From Flavobacterium sp. JAD_PAG50586_2 (lineage in GTDB: Bacteria > Bacteroidota > Bacteroidia > Flavobacteriales > Flavobacteriaceae): a DNA stretch of 64,000 bases. The stretch covers positions 62,001 to 126,000 of the forward strand of contig CP096136.1 in the NCBI GenBank assembly GCA_023213215.1, written 5' to 3'. The position numbers were made by a program, and so were the translations under genes. How positions within the stretch are numbered: position 1 is the stretch's first letter; the number at the start of each line of letters is the position of its first letter. The notes under the pieces were generated by a model, which saw only the letters and a program-made list of their open reading frames with translations, was not told the DNA's origin and searched no databases. This document shows, in pieces, positions 20,782 to 31,663 of the stretch.

Positions 20782-21851
20782 CTAATACCAATTCTTCTTT
20801 TTGAAATAATAAATCATTCCCAAAAGCAACAAAACCATAAATCCAATGAGAATGAAATAGCCATACTCCCAATGTAATTCGGGCATATTGTCAAAGTTCA
20901 TTCCGTAAACACCCACAATAAACGTCAAAGGCATAAAGAAAACCGAAACTACTGTCAGGGTCTTCATTACTTCATTCATCTTATGGTTTTGGGATGAAAA
21001 ATAAAAACTAGAAGCACTGTCAAGCGTAGTCATATCATATTCAATCTGCTCCAAAAGCTCCAGGCACTTTTGATGAAGACGCTCAAAAAAGCTATAATTA
21101 TCATGCTCGATGGCATTGAAAACATTATCATCCTTCATGCTTTTTATCGAATACAAAGAATCTCGTAATGGAATAATAGAACGCTTTAGGAAATTGTAAT
21201 TGTCCCGATGTTTTTCTATTTGTTCCAAAATTTCAGGCTTGGTGCTGGTTTTCGATAAATTAATTAATTCCTCTACTTTGTCTTCTTCGGCTTCAATAGT
21301 AATATAAAAGTTTTCCATCACAGCATCCAATAGCAGATACAACAGATAATCCGCTTTTTTATCCCTTACAATTCCGGAATGTGTCCTGATTCGTTCCCGC
21401 AGATGTGCAAAAAATCGCTTCTTTTTTCCTGAAAAGAAATCAGGATATCATTCTTTAACAGAAAACTAATTTGTTCCACATTGATGGAGTCACTATTTTC
21501 AATAGGCAATAAAGACTTGATATTGAAAAAAAGGATGTCATGATTCTCTTCGAGCTTGGTGCGTTTGGTCGTATTCAAAATATCGCCAAGCATGAAATTA
21601 TCCACATGAAGATGCTCTCCTATTGATTTTAGGATCTCAATATCATTCAACCCGTGAACGTTCATCCAATTGGTTTTGGTAGGATCCAAACATCTGTCAA
21701 GTTGAGAAACCTTGAATTCATCAAACTCTGTTAAGTCGTTGGTATCATAAACAAACAACTGCATTTCGGTTGCTGTGTCCTTATGCTTACCTGTATATTC
21801 TAAAAGTGACGGCTGTACTTTTCTCCCTTTTTTATATTTAATTTTTCTCAC
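20782..21851 (-). CDS. corA: CorA-type Mg2+/Co2+ transporter (single frameshift)
   Basis: This is a divalent-cation channel of the inner membrane. The C-terminal part has the two transmembrane helices with the diagnostic VYGMNF (GMN) motif after the first, and a basic tail. The cytoplasmic N-terminal part is in another frame (21851-21366). Adding one A to the A6 run at 21409-21414 joins them, reading SDFFAHLRERIRTHSG, to give about 356 residues, the normal length. Likely a sequencing deletion and not gene loss. It is convergent with the PorE-like gene. Confidence 0.92.
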
Positions 21852-21919
21852 GAATTCTAAATTTGCTTAAAATTAATACTATTTCTTTTTTTCACACTAT
21901 TTTTACCAAAAATCATTTT

Positions 21920-23158
21920 ATGCAAACATTGATCATCAACATAAAAGAGCTATTGCAGATCAGGGAAGCTTCTGTTATGAAGGTTTCCGGAAAGGAAATG
22001 GCACTACTTCCTTCTGTAAAAAATGCCTTCTTATTATTGGATGATGGTGTTATTGCCGATTTTGGGCTAATGGAAAACTGCCCTAAAATCAATGCTGATC
22101 TGACAATTGATGCTACTGGAAAAATCGTACTCCCAAGTTGGTGTGACAGCCATACCCATATTGTTTATGCCGGAAACCGCGAACAGGAATTTGTGGATCG
22201 GATTAACGGTTTGACGTATGAGGAAATTGCCAATCGCGGCGGTGGCATCTTAAATTCGGCTAAAAAACTGAACGAAACTTCGGAAGAAGAAATCTACATC
22301 CAATCAAAAAAAAGACTCGAAGAAGTTATAAGTCAGGGAACTGGTGCCGTCGAAATCAAATCGGGTTACGGATTGACTGTGGAAGGCGAACTTAAAATGC
22401 TTCGGGTAATTAAAAGACTGGCGGAAAATTATCCGATACCAATCAAAGCTACTTTTCTGGGTGCACATGCATTTCCATTGGATTATAAAGAAAACCACGG
22501 TGCTTACATCGATTTGATAATCAATGAAATGCTCCCTAAAATTGCCGAAGAAAAACTAGCTCATTACATTGACGCTTTTCTGGAAACAGGCTATTTCTCC
22601 GTTGAAGAAACTGAAAGGATTATGCTTGCAGGTCAACAATATGGCCTTCGCTCTAAAATACACGTCAATCAGTTTACGGCTATCAATGGAATTGCTGCCT
22701 GCGTAAAACACAATGCCCTTTCTGTCGACCATTTAGAAGTCATAACCGATGCAGATATTGAAGCCTTAAAAAATAGTGAAACTATCGCCGTTGCTTTACC
22801 AAGCTGTTCTTACTTCATCAGCATTCCTTACACTCCGGCACGAAAAATGATTGCCGCAGGTTTGCCTTTAGCTTTAGCTTCAGATTTCAATCCCGGTACT
22901 ACGCCATCAGGAAATATGAATTTTGTAGTAGCAACTGCCTGTATCAAAATGAAAATGACTCCGGAGGAAGCTATAAACGCCGCTACTATAAATGGCGCTT
23001 ATGCCATGGGATTATCGGATACGCATGGAAGTATTACTGTGGGTAAAAAAGCCAATCTTATCATCACAAAACCTTTGAATTCATTTTATGAAATTCCTTA
23101 TTGCTTCGCCAGTAATCTGATTGATCAGGTTATCATCAACGGTGAAATTATTCTATAA
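21920..23158 (+). CDS. hutI: Imidazolonepropionase
   Basis: Third step of histidine degradation: hydrolyses imidazolonepropionate to formiminoglutamate. An amidohydrolase fold of about 412 residues has metal ligands in SHTHIVYAG and HVNQF and the late SDFNPGTTP motif. The start at 21920 (MQTLIINIKEL) is preferred over 21863 because homologues begin there and the upstream codons look like leader. A TAAATTTG box (21858-21865) lies 54 bp upstream. hutG follows about 1 kb downstream on the same strand. Confidence 0.93.
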   Translation: MQTLIINIKELLQIREASVMKVSGKEMALLPSVKNAFLLLDDGVIADFGLMENCPKINADLTIDATGKIVLPSWCDSHTHIVYAGNREQEFVDRINGLTYEEIANRGGGILNSAKKLNETSEEEIYIQSKKRLEEVISQGTGAVEIKSGYGLTVEGELKMLRVIKRLAENYPIPIKATFLGAHAFPLDYKENHGAYIDLIINEMLPKIAEEKLAHYIDAFLETGYFSVEETERIMLAGQQYGLRSKIHVNQFTAINGIAACVKHNALSVDHLEVITDADIEALKNSETIAVALPSCSYFISIPYTPARKMIAAGLPLALASDFNPGTTPSGNMNFVVATACIKMKMTPEEAINAATINGAYAMGLSDTHGSITVGKKANLIITKPLNSFYEIPYCFASNLIDQVIINGEIIL

Positions 23159-23196
23159 AAAAAACCTCCCGATTTTTAATCGAGAGGTTTTTCAAA
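23159..23196. terminator. Bidirectional terminator after hutI
   Basis: The hairpin has CCTCCCGAT paired with ATCGAGAGG (one C/A mismatch), flanked by an A-run on the left and a T-run on the right. It fits hutI and the convergent coiled-coil gene. Confidence 0.75.
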
Positions 23197-23221
23197 CTAA
23201 ATATTAACTTAAAATTATGGT

Positions 23222-24133
23222 CTATTTTAAAGTAAAGCTGCTTTTAGATACCAACTCATCTTTGTCAAAAACATTAACAAAATAAGTCCCTTTAGCAAAA
23301 TCCTTTCCTTTTAACTGTTCTCTTACCTCTACCGTTTTATTTTCGTACTGAACAGTAGTTGTAAAGCTATAGGTTAATGAATTTTCACCAAAACTCACCG
23401 TTTCCTTATTTCCTAAAACATTGTTCTTAGCATCTATAACCTGAACGTAATACGTTTTGTCACCCGACTTTGCAATTTTATTCTCTGCAATCGTAAAGCT
23501 AACCTGAAGCAAATCTGTTCTACTGGCTTTGTCAGTCATGATTTGTTTTCCTGAACTCCTGAGTTTATAAGAACCTGTTTTCAGATTGGTAATTGATAAC
23601 TTTTGTCCTTTTTCAACAGTTTTAGCCAATTCTTCATTTTGGCCAACTAAAACCTGATTGTATTTTTTATTGTCTTCCAAAACTACTTTAGTACTGTCTA
23701 AATTAGTCGTGAGCTGCTGATTTTGCGTTTTCAGCACTTCCACTTCCTGCATCAGGTTCTTCATCTTTCCCTCTAATTGCCGGTATTGATCCTTGTACTT
23801 TCTCAAAGACGCTGCATCTCCTTTTGCTGTTTTCAAATCAGCCATTAGCTTAACTACTTTATCCCTTTCAGCTATTAATTCGTCTGACATCGAAGTGTTT
23901 TCAGCAATTGCTGCATCATAAGTCGCTTTCAAATCAGACAAATCCTTAAGAACAGATTCTTTTTCCGATCTTGTTTCTACCACAGTGTTCTGCAATGTTT
24001 TTGCATCGGAAGTCAATTTGAAAATATACACTAAACTACCTATTAATAAAACGGCTAATATTCCAATAATAGCTTTTAATTTTGAGTGACTGTTCTGATT
24101 TTCCATAGAATTATTTTTTTTATTTTCAAACAT
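23222..24133 (-). CDS. Membrane-anchored coiled-coil protein of unknown function
   Basis: A 303-residue protein. After a short charged N terminus comes one transmembrane helix (AIIGILAVLLIGSLVYIF, about 25-42), then a long heptad-rich coiled coil (about 50-175), then a C-terminal beta-rich domain (about 185-303) whose last part resembles an immunoglobulin-like fold (GTYFVNVFDKDELV). An alternative start, MENQNSHSK, lies 9 codons in (24106). Homologues in flavobacteria are usually annotated as hypothetical, sometimes loosely as chromosome partitioning. I see no ATPase motif to support that. The topology suggests the coiled coil and beta domain lie in the periplasm. Confidence 0.8.
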   Translation of the reverse strand: MFENKKNNSMENQNSHSKLKAIIGILAVLLIGSLVYIFKLTSDAKTLQNTVVETRSEKESVLKDLSDLKATYDAAIAENTSMSDELIAERDKVVKLMADLKTAKGDAASLRKYKDQYRQLEGKMKNLMQEVEVLKTQNQQLTTNLDSTKVVLEDNKKYNQVLVGQNEELAKTVEKGQKLSITNLKTGSYKLRSSGKQIMTDKASRTDLLQVSFTIAENKIAKSGDKTYYVQVIDAKNNVLGNKETVSFGENSLTYSFTTTVQYENKTVEVREQLKGKDFAKGTYFVNVFDKDELVSKSSFTLK

Positions 24134-24174
24134 TAATACTAATTAAGAGTAACGAAAATTACGCATTTTTATTA

Positions 24175-24182
24175 TATTTTTG
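24175..24182 (+). promoter_or_regulatory. -7 box upstream of hutG
   Basis: TATTTTTG matches the Bacteroidota -7 consensus TAnnTTTG, 18 bp before the chosen hutG start. No TTG is seen at the expected -33 spacing, so support is partial. Confidence 0.4.
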
Positions 24183-24200
24183 GTGAAATATTTTCTAAAA

Positions 24201-25190
24201 ATGGAGAAATTAATTCCCTTTACAATTTCTGATTTAGCTAAAGTCACCAACCACAGAAGCGGAGAGGTAAAATTTGGCGAAAAAATGTTAACAGTTCCTA
24301 AAGGAGAAAATTGCCACGATTATTTAAAAAGCTGTGAAGCCAAATATGTGCTTTTCGGAATTCCGGAAGATGTAGGTGTTCGTGCCAATTATGGTCGTCC
24401 CGGAGCTGGTTCTGCCTGGGAAAGTGCCATCAGCAGCATTGCCAACATTCAGCACAATCGTTTTTGTAAAGGCAGCCAGATAGTTGTTATTGGCCATCTT
24501 GACGTTTCCGAAGAAATGGAAGCTGCGAAGGATTTAGACTTCCATACAACTGCAGACAGGAAAAAATTAAGTTCATTGGTAGAAAAAATAGACAAGGAAG
24601 TCGTTCATATCATTAGTACTATCATTAGATGTGGTAAGGTTCCTATCATCATTGGAGGTGGACACAATAACGCCTACGGAAACATAAAAGGAACGGCATT
24701 GGGACTAGGAAAACCTATAAACGCAATCAACTTTGATGCCCATTCTGACTTTAGGATTCTAGAAGGAAGGCACAGTGGTAATGGTTTCTCGTATGCTTAT
24801 GAAGAAGCGTTCCTGAAAAAATATTTCATTTTTGGGTTACACGAGAATTATACCTCAAAAAACGTACTCGATATCTTAAAGAAGATTGAAGACCGTGTTA
24901 CTTATAATACTTATGACGAGATTAAGGTACGCCATCAGAAAGGTTTCCTTCCGGAAATGATTAAGGCTTTTGATTTTGTCAAAACTGATCCGTATGGAAT
25001 TGAAATCGATTTGGATGCTTTGCCTAATATTGCCAGCAGTGCTATGACCATGAGCGGATTTTCGGTAGAGGAATTGCGCCAGTTTGTTTCTTTTTCGGAA
25101 ACCATAAAAATGCTTCCTACCTGCATATCTGCGAAGGTGCACCCGAACTTGGTGAAGAAAAAAACAATCATCTTATTGGAAAACTTATAG
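24201..25190 (+). CDS. hutG: Formimidoylglutamase (arginase/ureohydrolase family)
   Basis: Last step of histidine degradation: formiminoglutamate to glutamate and formamide, using a dinuclear Mn site. The ureohydrolase metal motifs are all present in order: GGGHNNAYGN, NFDAHSDFR and EIDLDALPN. About 329 residues. The start MEKLIPF at 24201 is preferred over a TTG seven codons upstream (24180), which overlaps a good -7 promoter box. The neighbour hutI supports assignment to histidine use. Other ureohydrolases (agmatinase) cannot be fully excluded by motif alone. Confidence 0.85.
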   Translation: MEKLIPFTISDLAKVTNHRSGEVKFGEKMLTVPKGENCHDYLKSCEAKYVLFGIPEDVGVRANYGRPGAGSAWESAISSIANIQHNRFCKGSQIVVIGHLDVSEEMEAAKDLDFHTTADRKKLSSLVEKIDKEVVHIISTIIRCGKVPIIIGGGHNNAYGNIKGTALGLGKPINAINFDAHSDFRILEGRHSGNGFSYAYEEAFLKKYFIFGLHENYTSKNVLDILKKIEDRVTYNTYDEIKVRHQKGFLPEMIKAFDFVKTDPYGIEIDLDALPNIASSAMTMSGFSVEELRQFVSFSETIKMLPTCISAKVHPNLVKKKTIILLENL

Positions 25191-25360
25191 GTTATCTGGT
25201 AACTGATTTTATCAAATCGAGGAGAGACTTAATTTAAATTATTTTGAATTGGGACTTATCGACATTCAAACCAATGAAGACAAATAATTTAAAATTTATA
25301 ATTTAAAATTCATAATAGCTTACCTTTGGGGCGACTTACACTTAACAGTAAGTAAATTTT

Positions 25361-26620
25361 ATGTTATTCGAAGATTTATCATTATCCAATAGTATCCAAA
25401 GAGCCGTTTTTGAAGAAGGATACACACAAGCCACACCTATTCAGGAAAAATCAATTCCGATTATTTTAGCGGGAAAGGATTTAGTAGGCTGCGCACAAAC
25501 AGGAACCGGAAAAACAGCCGCCTTTGCTATTCCGATTATCCACAACCTACACCGAATGGTAGGTTCATCCAAAAAGCAAAAACAAATCCGTTGCCTTGTC
25601 GTAACCCCAACCCGTGAATTAGCAGTTCAGATTGGCGAAAGCTTTGATACTTATGGAAAATATACAAACCTGAGACAGTTAACCATTTTCGGTGGTGTTT
25701 CGCAGGTTCCACAAGTTGACCAACTGAAAAAAGGCGTTGACATATTGATTGCTACTCCAGGAAGATTATTAGATCTGCACAAACAAGGTTTTATCGATTT
25801 CGACCATTTGCATTATTTAGTTTTGGATGAATCCGATTTGATGCTGGATATGGGTTTCATTAATGATGTTAGAAAGATTGTAAAATTGGTTCCAACTAAC
25901 AGGCAGACGTTATTGTTTTCGGCAACGATGCCAATGGCAATCAGGGAATTGGCTGATACTTTTTTGAACAAACCCGAATATGTTTCTGTAACTCCGGTTT
26001 CATCAACTGCAGAAATCATTGAGCAACAGATTTATTTTGTAGATAAAACCGACAAACGCGCTTTATTATACCATTTGATCCGGAACGAAAACCTCAACAA
26101 TGTTTTAGTATTTGTTAGGACCAAACATGGAGCTGACAATGTGGTAAAGGCATTAAAAAAACATGGGGTAAACGCGGAAGCCATCCACGGCGATAAATCA
26201 CAAACAGCCAGACAGCGCGTTTTGGATCATTTCAAGAACAAGGAAATCACTGTTTTGGTTGCCACCGATATTGCTGCCCGTGGAATTGATATCGAAAGCT
26301 TACCTTATGTAATCAATTTTGATTTGCCAAATATCCCCGAAACCTATGTACACCGAATTGGACGGACAGGACGTGCCGGAAATGGCGGAATATCGATATC
26401 CTTCTGCAGTAAAGACGAAGAGCCTTACTGGAAAGACATTCAGAAACTGATTAAGGTAAATGTAAAAACCATTAAAGACCATCCTTATCCGTGGAAAGAC
26501 GAAGTTCCAGATCCGGATGCTAAACCCGATCTGAGGAATAAAAAGAAACCTGAAGGAAAGGATAGTAACAATTCGAGAAAATCGGAAGCTTCTAAAAAGA
26601 ATAAAAAACGCTGGTACTAA
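25361..26620 (+). CDS. DEAD-box RNA helicase (DESD variant)
   Basis: This 419-residue ATP-dependent RNA helicase has all core motifs: Q motif (ATPIQEKSIP), motif I (AQTGTGKT), Ia (PTRELA), Ib (TPGRL), motif II as DESD in place of DEAD, motif III (SAT), and motif VI (HRIGRTGRAG). A basic, disordered C-terminal tail (about 385-419, rich in Lys, Asn and Ser) fits RNA binding. Ribosome assembly or cold response are typical roles; the exact paralogue cannot be told. Its stop overlaps the convergent kinase stop by 4 bp. Confidence 0.92.
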   Translation: MLFEDLSLSNSIQRAVFEEGYTQATPIQEKSIPIILAGKDLVGCAQTGTGKTAAFAIPIIHNLHRMVGSSKKQKQIRCLVVTPTRELAVQIGESFDTYGKYTNLRQLTIFGGVSQVPQVDQLKKGVDILIATPGRLLDLHKQGFIDFDHLHYLVLDESDLMLDMGFINDVRKIVKLVPTNRQTLLFSATMPMAIRELADTFLNKPEYVSVTPVSSTAEIIEQQIYFVDKTDKRALLYHLIRNENLNNVLVFVRTKHGADNVVKALKKHGVNAEAIHGDKSQTARQRVLDHFKNKEITVLVATDIAARGIDIESLPYVINFDLPNIPETYVHRIGRTGRAGNGGISISFCSKDEEPYWKDIQKLIKVNVKTIKDHPYPWKDEVPDPDAKPDLRNKKKPEGKDSNNSRKSEASKKNKKRWY

Positions 26621-28820
26621 CCGGCGTTTTCGCTGTTTTTTATTTGGTTAGAAATTACCTGGAACAGTTTTGATGGTTCAAAAGGCTTTACCATAATGTC
26701 ATTCATTCCGGCTGAAATAGCTTCTTCTGCAACCTCATCCTTGTCAAAAGCAGTTAAGGCAATTACCGGAATCTTGATTCCTTTCTCACGAATCTTACGC
26801 GTAGTCTCAAATCCGTTGATTAATGGCATATTGATATCCATTAGGATCAGGTCGAAAGTTTCTCTTTCTAAAGCAACTAAAGCTGCATAACCATCATCCA
26901 CGATTGTACAGTCCATGTTACTGCTTTGAATGATTTTCTTGGTAACCACCTGATTGATCTTATTGTCTTCAACAACCAAAATGTTGTATAGTGTACTTGT
27001 CGATAAATCAACTTCTATATTGTTGATAATGTCTATAGATTTCTGTTCATCGTATTCAAAACCAATAGTAAAGGTAAAAGTCGTGCCTACATTTTCTTCA
27101 CTTTCTAAGTAGATTTCGCTATCGAATAATTCAACCAATCGCCTTACAATTGATAATCCCAAACCTGTACCCTGATAGTCTTCCTCTTTTCGTTCAATCT
27201 GGACAAATTTATCAAAGATTTTTGATTGGTGTTCCTTGGCAATTCCGATTCCGGTATCCTTAATCTTAAATTCGATGAAATGGATTTTGCCTTCCACTTT
27301 TTCAGGTCAGCAGTAATAGTAACTTCGCCATTTTTGGTAAACTTAAGTGCATTACTAACCAAATTCATTATGATTTGCGACAACCGTAGTTTATCTCCAA
27401 TCAAAAATTCTGGAATGGCGGTATCAATTTCAAACGTAAACTTATCATTGTTTTTATCCGCGATATAGTCTACCGAGTTTTTTATCAGTGTAATTTCATC
27501 TGTGAGGTTAAAGATCAAGTTTTCCAAAACGATTCGCTTCTCCTCTATTTTATTGATTTGAAGTATATCATTTACCAAAGCCAATAAATATTTAGCCGAG
27601 AACTTTAACGATCTTAAATGTGGGCTGTTACCCAATTCCTTGTGTTCATCCAAAATGATATTCGTAATTCCGATAACACCATACAAAGGAGTTCTAAGCT
27701 CGTGCGTAATTGTAGATACAAATTGGGATTTGAGCTGCGAGGCTTCTTCGGCTTTTTCTTTAGCGATTAAAAGGTCTTCATTCGCCTTTTTCAACTCAAT
27801 ATTAGCCTGTTCCCTTAGTTTAATATTCTTATACAAAGTCAGTAAGAACAAAAGCAGAATGATTAGGATTACTATAAATAGTATAACTATGAGTTTTGAT
27901 TCCTTAAGGCTTCTTTGGTGACTGTCATTGGCCTGTTCTACTCTTTCAAGCTGTATTTTATATTCGTCCAATTCGATCTGGATTGCCGCTTTCTGTACAT
28001 TATTCAGTTTATCCTCAGAATAAACAATTTTGCTCAGCGAATCTAGTTTTGCTTTATATTCCTGCGCTTTCTGCGGTTCTTTGAAATGCTCGTAATGCCG
28101 GACAAGATTTTCATAAACGTTGATTAAGAAGGAGTCGAATTTATTATCCCTTGCAATTTTCTCGGCTTTGGAATAGTATCGTTCCGCTTCTGCCTTTTTA
28201 TTGATGTAGGTCGTATAAATTCCCAACAATAAATTCATCGACATCTTGTTATCTTCTGAACCATTGCGTAGTATATCCTCTTTGATATCTTCAACCGCCT
28301 TAATTCCCTCACCAAATTTACCGATGGCAACATAAGCACTGGCCAGATTGATTTTAGTGTAATTTATTTCGGTAGTGTCTTTTAGTTTTTCAGCATAATA
28401 AAGTGCTTTTTTATAGTAACTGATTCCTTTAGGGACATCAATTTCGTTAAAATAATAAGCACTTCCCAGATTGCCATAAATCCAGTTATAGAGTTTATCC
28501 TTGTTTGCTTTCTTTGCGTAGACAAGCGCTTTTTCATAAAAACCAATTGCTTTTTTACCATCAGAACATTCGTTATAGATAACTCCGATGGTGTTGTAGG
28601 ATTGCGCGATATACGAATTGTCATTGATGGCAAATGAATTAATCAACGCCTGTTTAGAAGATTCCAATGCCTTGTCGTATTGAGAGGCATTAAAATCAAC
28701 AACGGTTTGATTAAGCAGTTTTTCTATTTCGGCCTTTTCTGCTTTATAATCCTGCGCGACAGTATTTGTAAAACAAAAAAGTAAAACTATAAGTAAACTA
28801 AAGAATTTAGTTTTAATCAT
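26617..28820 (-). CDS. TPR-sensor hybrid histidine kinase with receiver domain (single frameshift)
   Basis: About 734 residues once joined. Order: signal peptide, TPR repeats (about 35-265, periplasmic sensor), coiled segment, transmembrane helix (LIVILFIVILIILLLFLLTLY, about 300-325), HisKA with phospho-acceptor in ITHELRTPL, HATPase with GLGLSIV, then a C-terminal receiver domain with phospho-Asp in LILMDINMP and the conserved Lys in VKPF. The frame changes at a T5 run (27298-27302 on +). One extra base gives LKKVEGKIHFIEFKIKDTGIGIA, the kinase G-box, so the break is probably a sequencing deletion. There is no DNA-binding output; a partner response regulator or phosphotransfer protein must lie elsewhere. 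Confidence 0.9.
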
Positions 28821-28839
28821 TGTATTGTGATAGTTGGCT

Positions 28840-28847
28840 CAAATATA
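28840..28847 (-). promoter_or_regulatory. -7 box upstream of the hybrid kinase
   Basis: On the minus strand TATATTTG matches TAnnTTTG and lies 19 bp before the kinase ATG. No clear -33 TTG at the right distance. Confidence 0.4.
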
Positions 28848-28859
28848 AAATTTTTATTC

Positions 28860-28888
28860 AAAAAAAAACCCCGAATTATCGGGATTTT
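28860..28888 (-). terminator. Terminator after ettA
   Basis: On the minus strand CCCGA pairs with TCGGG around a short AT loop and is followed by a run of eight T. It lies between the ettA stop and the kinase promoter. Confidence 0.75.
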
Positions 28889-28899
28889 CAAGGATATTG

Positions 28900-30593
28900 T
28901 TAATTTCTAATTAATTTTCTGTATTTGATTCTTTTTGGCGTAACATCGGCACCCAAACGTTTCTTTTTATTCTCTTCATACTCTGAGAAACCACCTTCAA
29001 AATAGTAAACTTCAGAGTTGCCTTCGAAGGCTAAGATGTGTGTACAGATTCTGTCCAAAAACCATCTGTCGTGAGAGATTACTACTGCACATCCCGCAAA
29101 GTTATCCAATCCTTCCTCTAAAGCACGTAGCGTATTGATGTCCAAATCATTCGTTGGCTCATCTAATAACAGAACGTTTCCTTCTTCCTTCAAAGTCATT
29201 GCCAAATGCAGACGGTTACGTTCTCCTCCCGAAAGTGTTGCTACTTTTTTGTTTTGGTCGCTTCCGCCAAAGTTGAATCTGGAAAGATAAGCCCTTGAGT
29301 TTACCTGCCTTCCTCCCATCATGATTAATTCCTGTCCATCGCAGAAGTTTTCCCAGATAGACTTATTTGGATCAATATTAGAATGTGCCTGATCGACGTA
29401 AGCAATCTTAACAGTGTCTCCAACAGTAAATTCTCCCGAATCGGTTTTTCCTCTCCCATTATCATTCGGAAAATTGTTGATTTACCGGCACCGTTTGGCC
29501 CAATGATTCCAACAATCCCTGCCTGTGGCAAAGTGAAGTTCAGGTTATCGTATAATAATTTGTCTCCAAAAGCTTTTGCAACGCCTTTAGCTTCGATAAC
29601 ATTTGTTCCCAAACGCGGACCGTTCGGGATGTAGATTTCTAATTTCTCGTCAAGCTCTTTCTGATCTTCATTCAAAAGTTTGTCATAATTTTGCAAACGT
29701 GCTTTTTGTTTCGTCTGACGGCCTTTTGCACCCTGACGAACCCAGTCCAGCTCACGTTCTAAAGTCTTTCTGCGTTTGGAAGCTACTTTTTCTTCCTGCT
29801 CCATACGTTTTGATTTTTGGTCTAACCAGGACGAATAGTTTCCTTTCCATGGAATACCTTCTCCTCTATCCAGTTCCAAAATCCATCCTGCTACATTGTC
29901 AAGGAAATACCTATCGTGCGTTACAGCGATTACCGTTCCGGCATATTGTGCCAAATGCTGCTCTAACCAAAGTACGCTTTCCGCATCTAAGTGGTTGGTT
30001 GGCTCATCCAATAGCAATACGTCCGGTTGTTGCAATAACAAACGGCATAAAGCCACACGGCGGCGCTCTCCACCAGATAGGTTCTTAATTGGCATATCAC
30101 CTTCCGGCGTACGCAGGGCATCCATTGCGATTTCCAGTTTGGTATCTAATTCCCATGCACCGCTAGCATCAATTTTGTCCTGTAACAAAGCCTGACGCTC
30201 CATTAGTTTGTCCATCTTATCGGCATCTTCATACACTTCCGGCAAACCAAACATATCATTGATTTGGTTGAACTCATCTAAGATGGCAACTGTTTCTGCA
30301 ACACCTTCCTTTACGATTTCCAGAACTGTTTTGGTTTCATCCAGTATTGGTTCCTGCTCCAAATAACCAACAGTATAACCCGGCTGGAAAACCACATCGC
30401 CTTGGTAGTTTTTATCAACTCCGGCAATAATCTTTAACAAAGAGGATTTTCCCGAACCGTTAAGTCCAAGGATACCAATCTTTGCTCCGTAGAAAAAACT
30501 TAGATAGATATTTTTCAATACCTGTTTATCACTTCCCTGATACGATTTACTCAATCGCTGCATCGAGAATATTACTTTTTTATCGTCTGACAT
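28900..30593 (-). CDS. ettA: ABC-F translation factor EttA-like (single frameshift)
   Basis: Two ABC ATPase domains without membrane segments, joined by a basic linker: the ABC-F layout. Motifs: Walker [10 protein letters not shown] and GPNGAGKS, signatures LSGGERRR and LSGGERNR, and Walker [12 protein letters not shown] and [11 protein letters not shown]. Length about 564 residues matches EttA, which gates entry into translation elongation in response to energy state. The frame breaks at a T5 run (29445-29449 on +). One added base gives [20 protein letters not shown], continuous to the second signature. Probably a sequencing deletion. Confidence 0.9.
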
Positions 30594-30692
30594 TTTAATG
30601 TTATTTTAAATTATAAATTTTGAATTTTGAATGAAAGATTATGTTTGTACTCAAAGATGAAAATAATTTAAAATTCATCATTTAAAATAATC

Positions 30693-30875
30693 TCACAGTC
30701 TTCCTTTAAGCGAGCTGAATACCCAGGCATTGGCCAGAAACCCTACTCCGGTTGAACCAAAACCCCAACCTGCCGTTTCATCATATCTGAAAGCGCCAAG
30801 TGCAATAAGTATTAATCCCATGATAATCATTATTAAGGTTGCCCAGCCGAGGACCGTATTTTTATTCATTCCCAT
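30693..30875 (-). CDS. CAL67264-family small membrane protein
   Basis: A 60-residue protein with two hydrophobic helices (WATLIMIIMGLILIALGAF and GVGFLANAWVFSSL). It matches from memory the short Flavobacteria-specific family named after CAL67264. Function unknown. The start may be the second Met (30869). It lies just downstream of the polyketide operon (13 bp after the PPTase stop) on the same strand and could be read through from it, but homologues are not tied to such clusters, so I infer no link. Confidence 0.75.
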   Translation of the reverse strand: MGMNKNTVLGWATLIMIIMGLILIALGAFRYDETAGWGFGSTGVGFLANAWVFSSLKGRL

Positions 30876-30888
30876 AGTTTGTGGTATT

Positions 30889-31410
30889 TTAATTTTTGGA
30901 AACGCAAATATCGTGAAAACTTATGATTCTTTCAAACCTTCCGTGGTGACTTTTTGAAATCGGCTTATAGATTTTAGTTTCCGGATCAAAATAGTTTGGA
31001 ATGCCATTGTTTTTGATAATATCTGACGATGGTTTTATTACTTTTATTCTATCGAAATCATCGGCATTAATTACAGCAGCTGTTTCAATATAATCTGATG
31101 TAATTATTGTTTTCGTAAAGTAGACTTCATCATAACAAATTACTTTTCCATAAATAATTCCGTTAGCAGTTTTTATATCAAAACATTCTAATTGCTTTGG
31201 AATGAAAGCCCTTAGATGTGTTTGCCTATTATAGATTTTATAGGCAGCTTCTTTCCGGCTCCATAAATTCCAAATCATTATTTCGGGATTATCAGAGTTT
31301 GAAATCAAGAGTTGTTCCTTAGGCGTAAAGATTTTATCCTGAAACCCTTTGCGTTGCCAGTTGCTTTCTTTTCTGGCTAAAGCCAAATCTACGATGTCGT
31401 TGCCAATCAC
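30889..31410 (-). CDS. 4'-phosphopantetheinyl transferase
   Basis: A 173-residue member of the Sfp/AcpS superfamily. The Mg-binding and catalytic motifs GNDIVDL (start) and WSRKEAAYK (middle) are present. It should move phosphopantetheine from CoA to the serine of the ACP encoded immediately upstream. The genes overlap (ATGA-type), indicating translational coupling. Last gene of the seven-gene polyketide operon. Confidence 0.9.
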   Translation of the reverse strand: MIGNDIVDLALARKESNWQRKGFQDKIFTPKEQLLISNSDNPEIMIWNLWSRKEAAYKIYNRQTHLRAFIPKQLECFDIKTANGIIYGKVICYDEVYFTKTIITSDYIETAAVINADDFDRIKVIKPSSDIIKNNGIPNYFDPETKIYKPISKSHHGRFERIISFHDICVSKN

Positions 31411-31661
31411 TTTTCGGAAAGTTTTGTTTCAATGATACTTATAGTTGCTTTGACGTTCAGCATTTTTGCCATCGAGCTATCATCAATTACGATTCCAAAA
31501 GCATCTTCTACATCCAAAACAATATCAACCAGGTTTGCCGAATTGATGTTTAAATCCTTGATAAAATCGGTGTCCTCATTAATGCTTTCGAAGGCTTCCT
31601 TGTTGGCAACAAACGGTTTTACTATTGCCTTTAACTGTTCTGTTATCTGTACTTTGTCCAT
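31407..31661 (-). CDS. Acyl carrier protein
   Basis: An 84-residue acidic helical protein with the attachment site in DLNINSANLVD (Ser about position 41) and a typical helix II (IVLDVEDAFGIVIDD). It is distinct from the housekeeping ACP and belongs to this cluster, lying between the ketosynthase and the PPTase. It would carry the growing acyl chain made by the ketosynthase and dehydratase encoded upstream. Confidence 0.92.
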   Translation of the reverse strand: MDKVQITEQLKAIVKPFVANKEAFESINEDTDFIKDLNINSANLVDIVLDVEDAFGIVIDDSSMAKMLNVKATISIIETKLSEK

Positions 31662-31663
31662 AG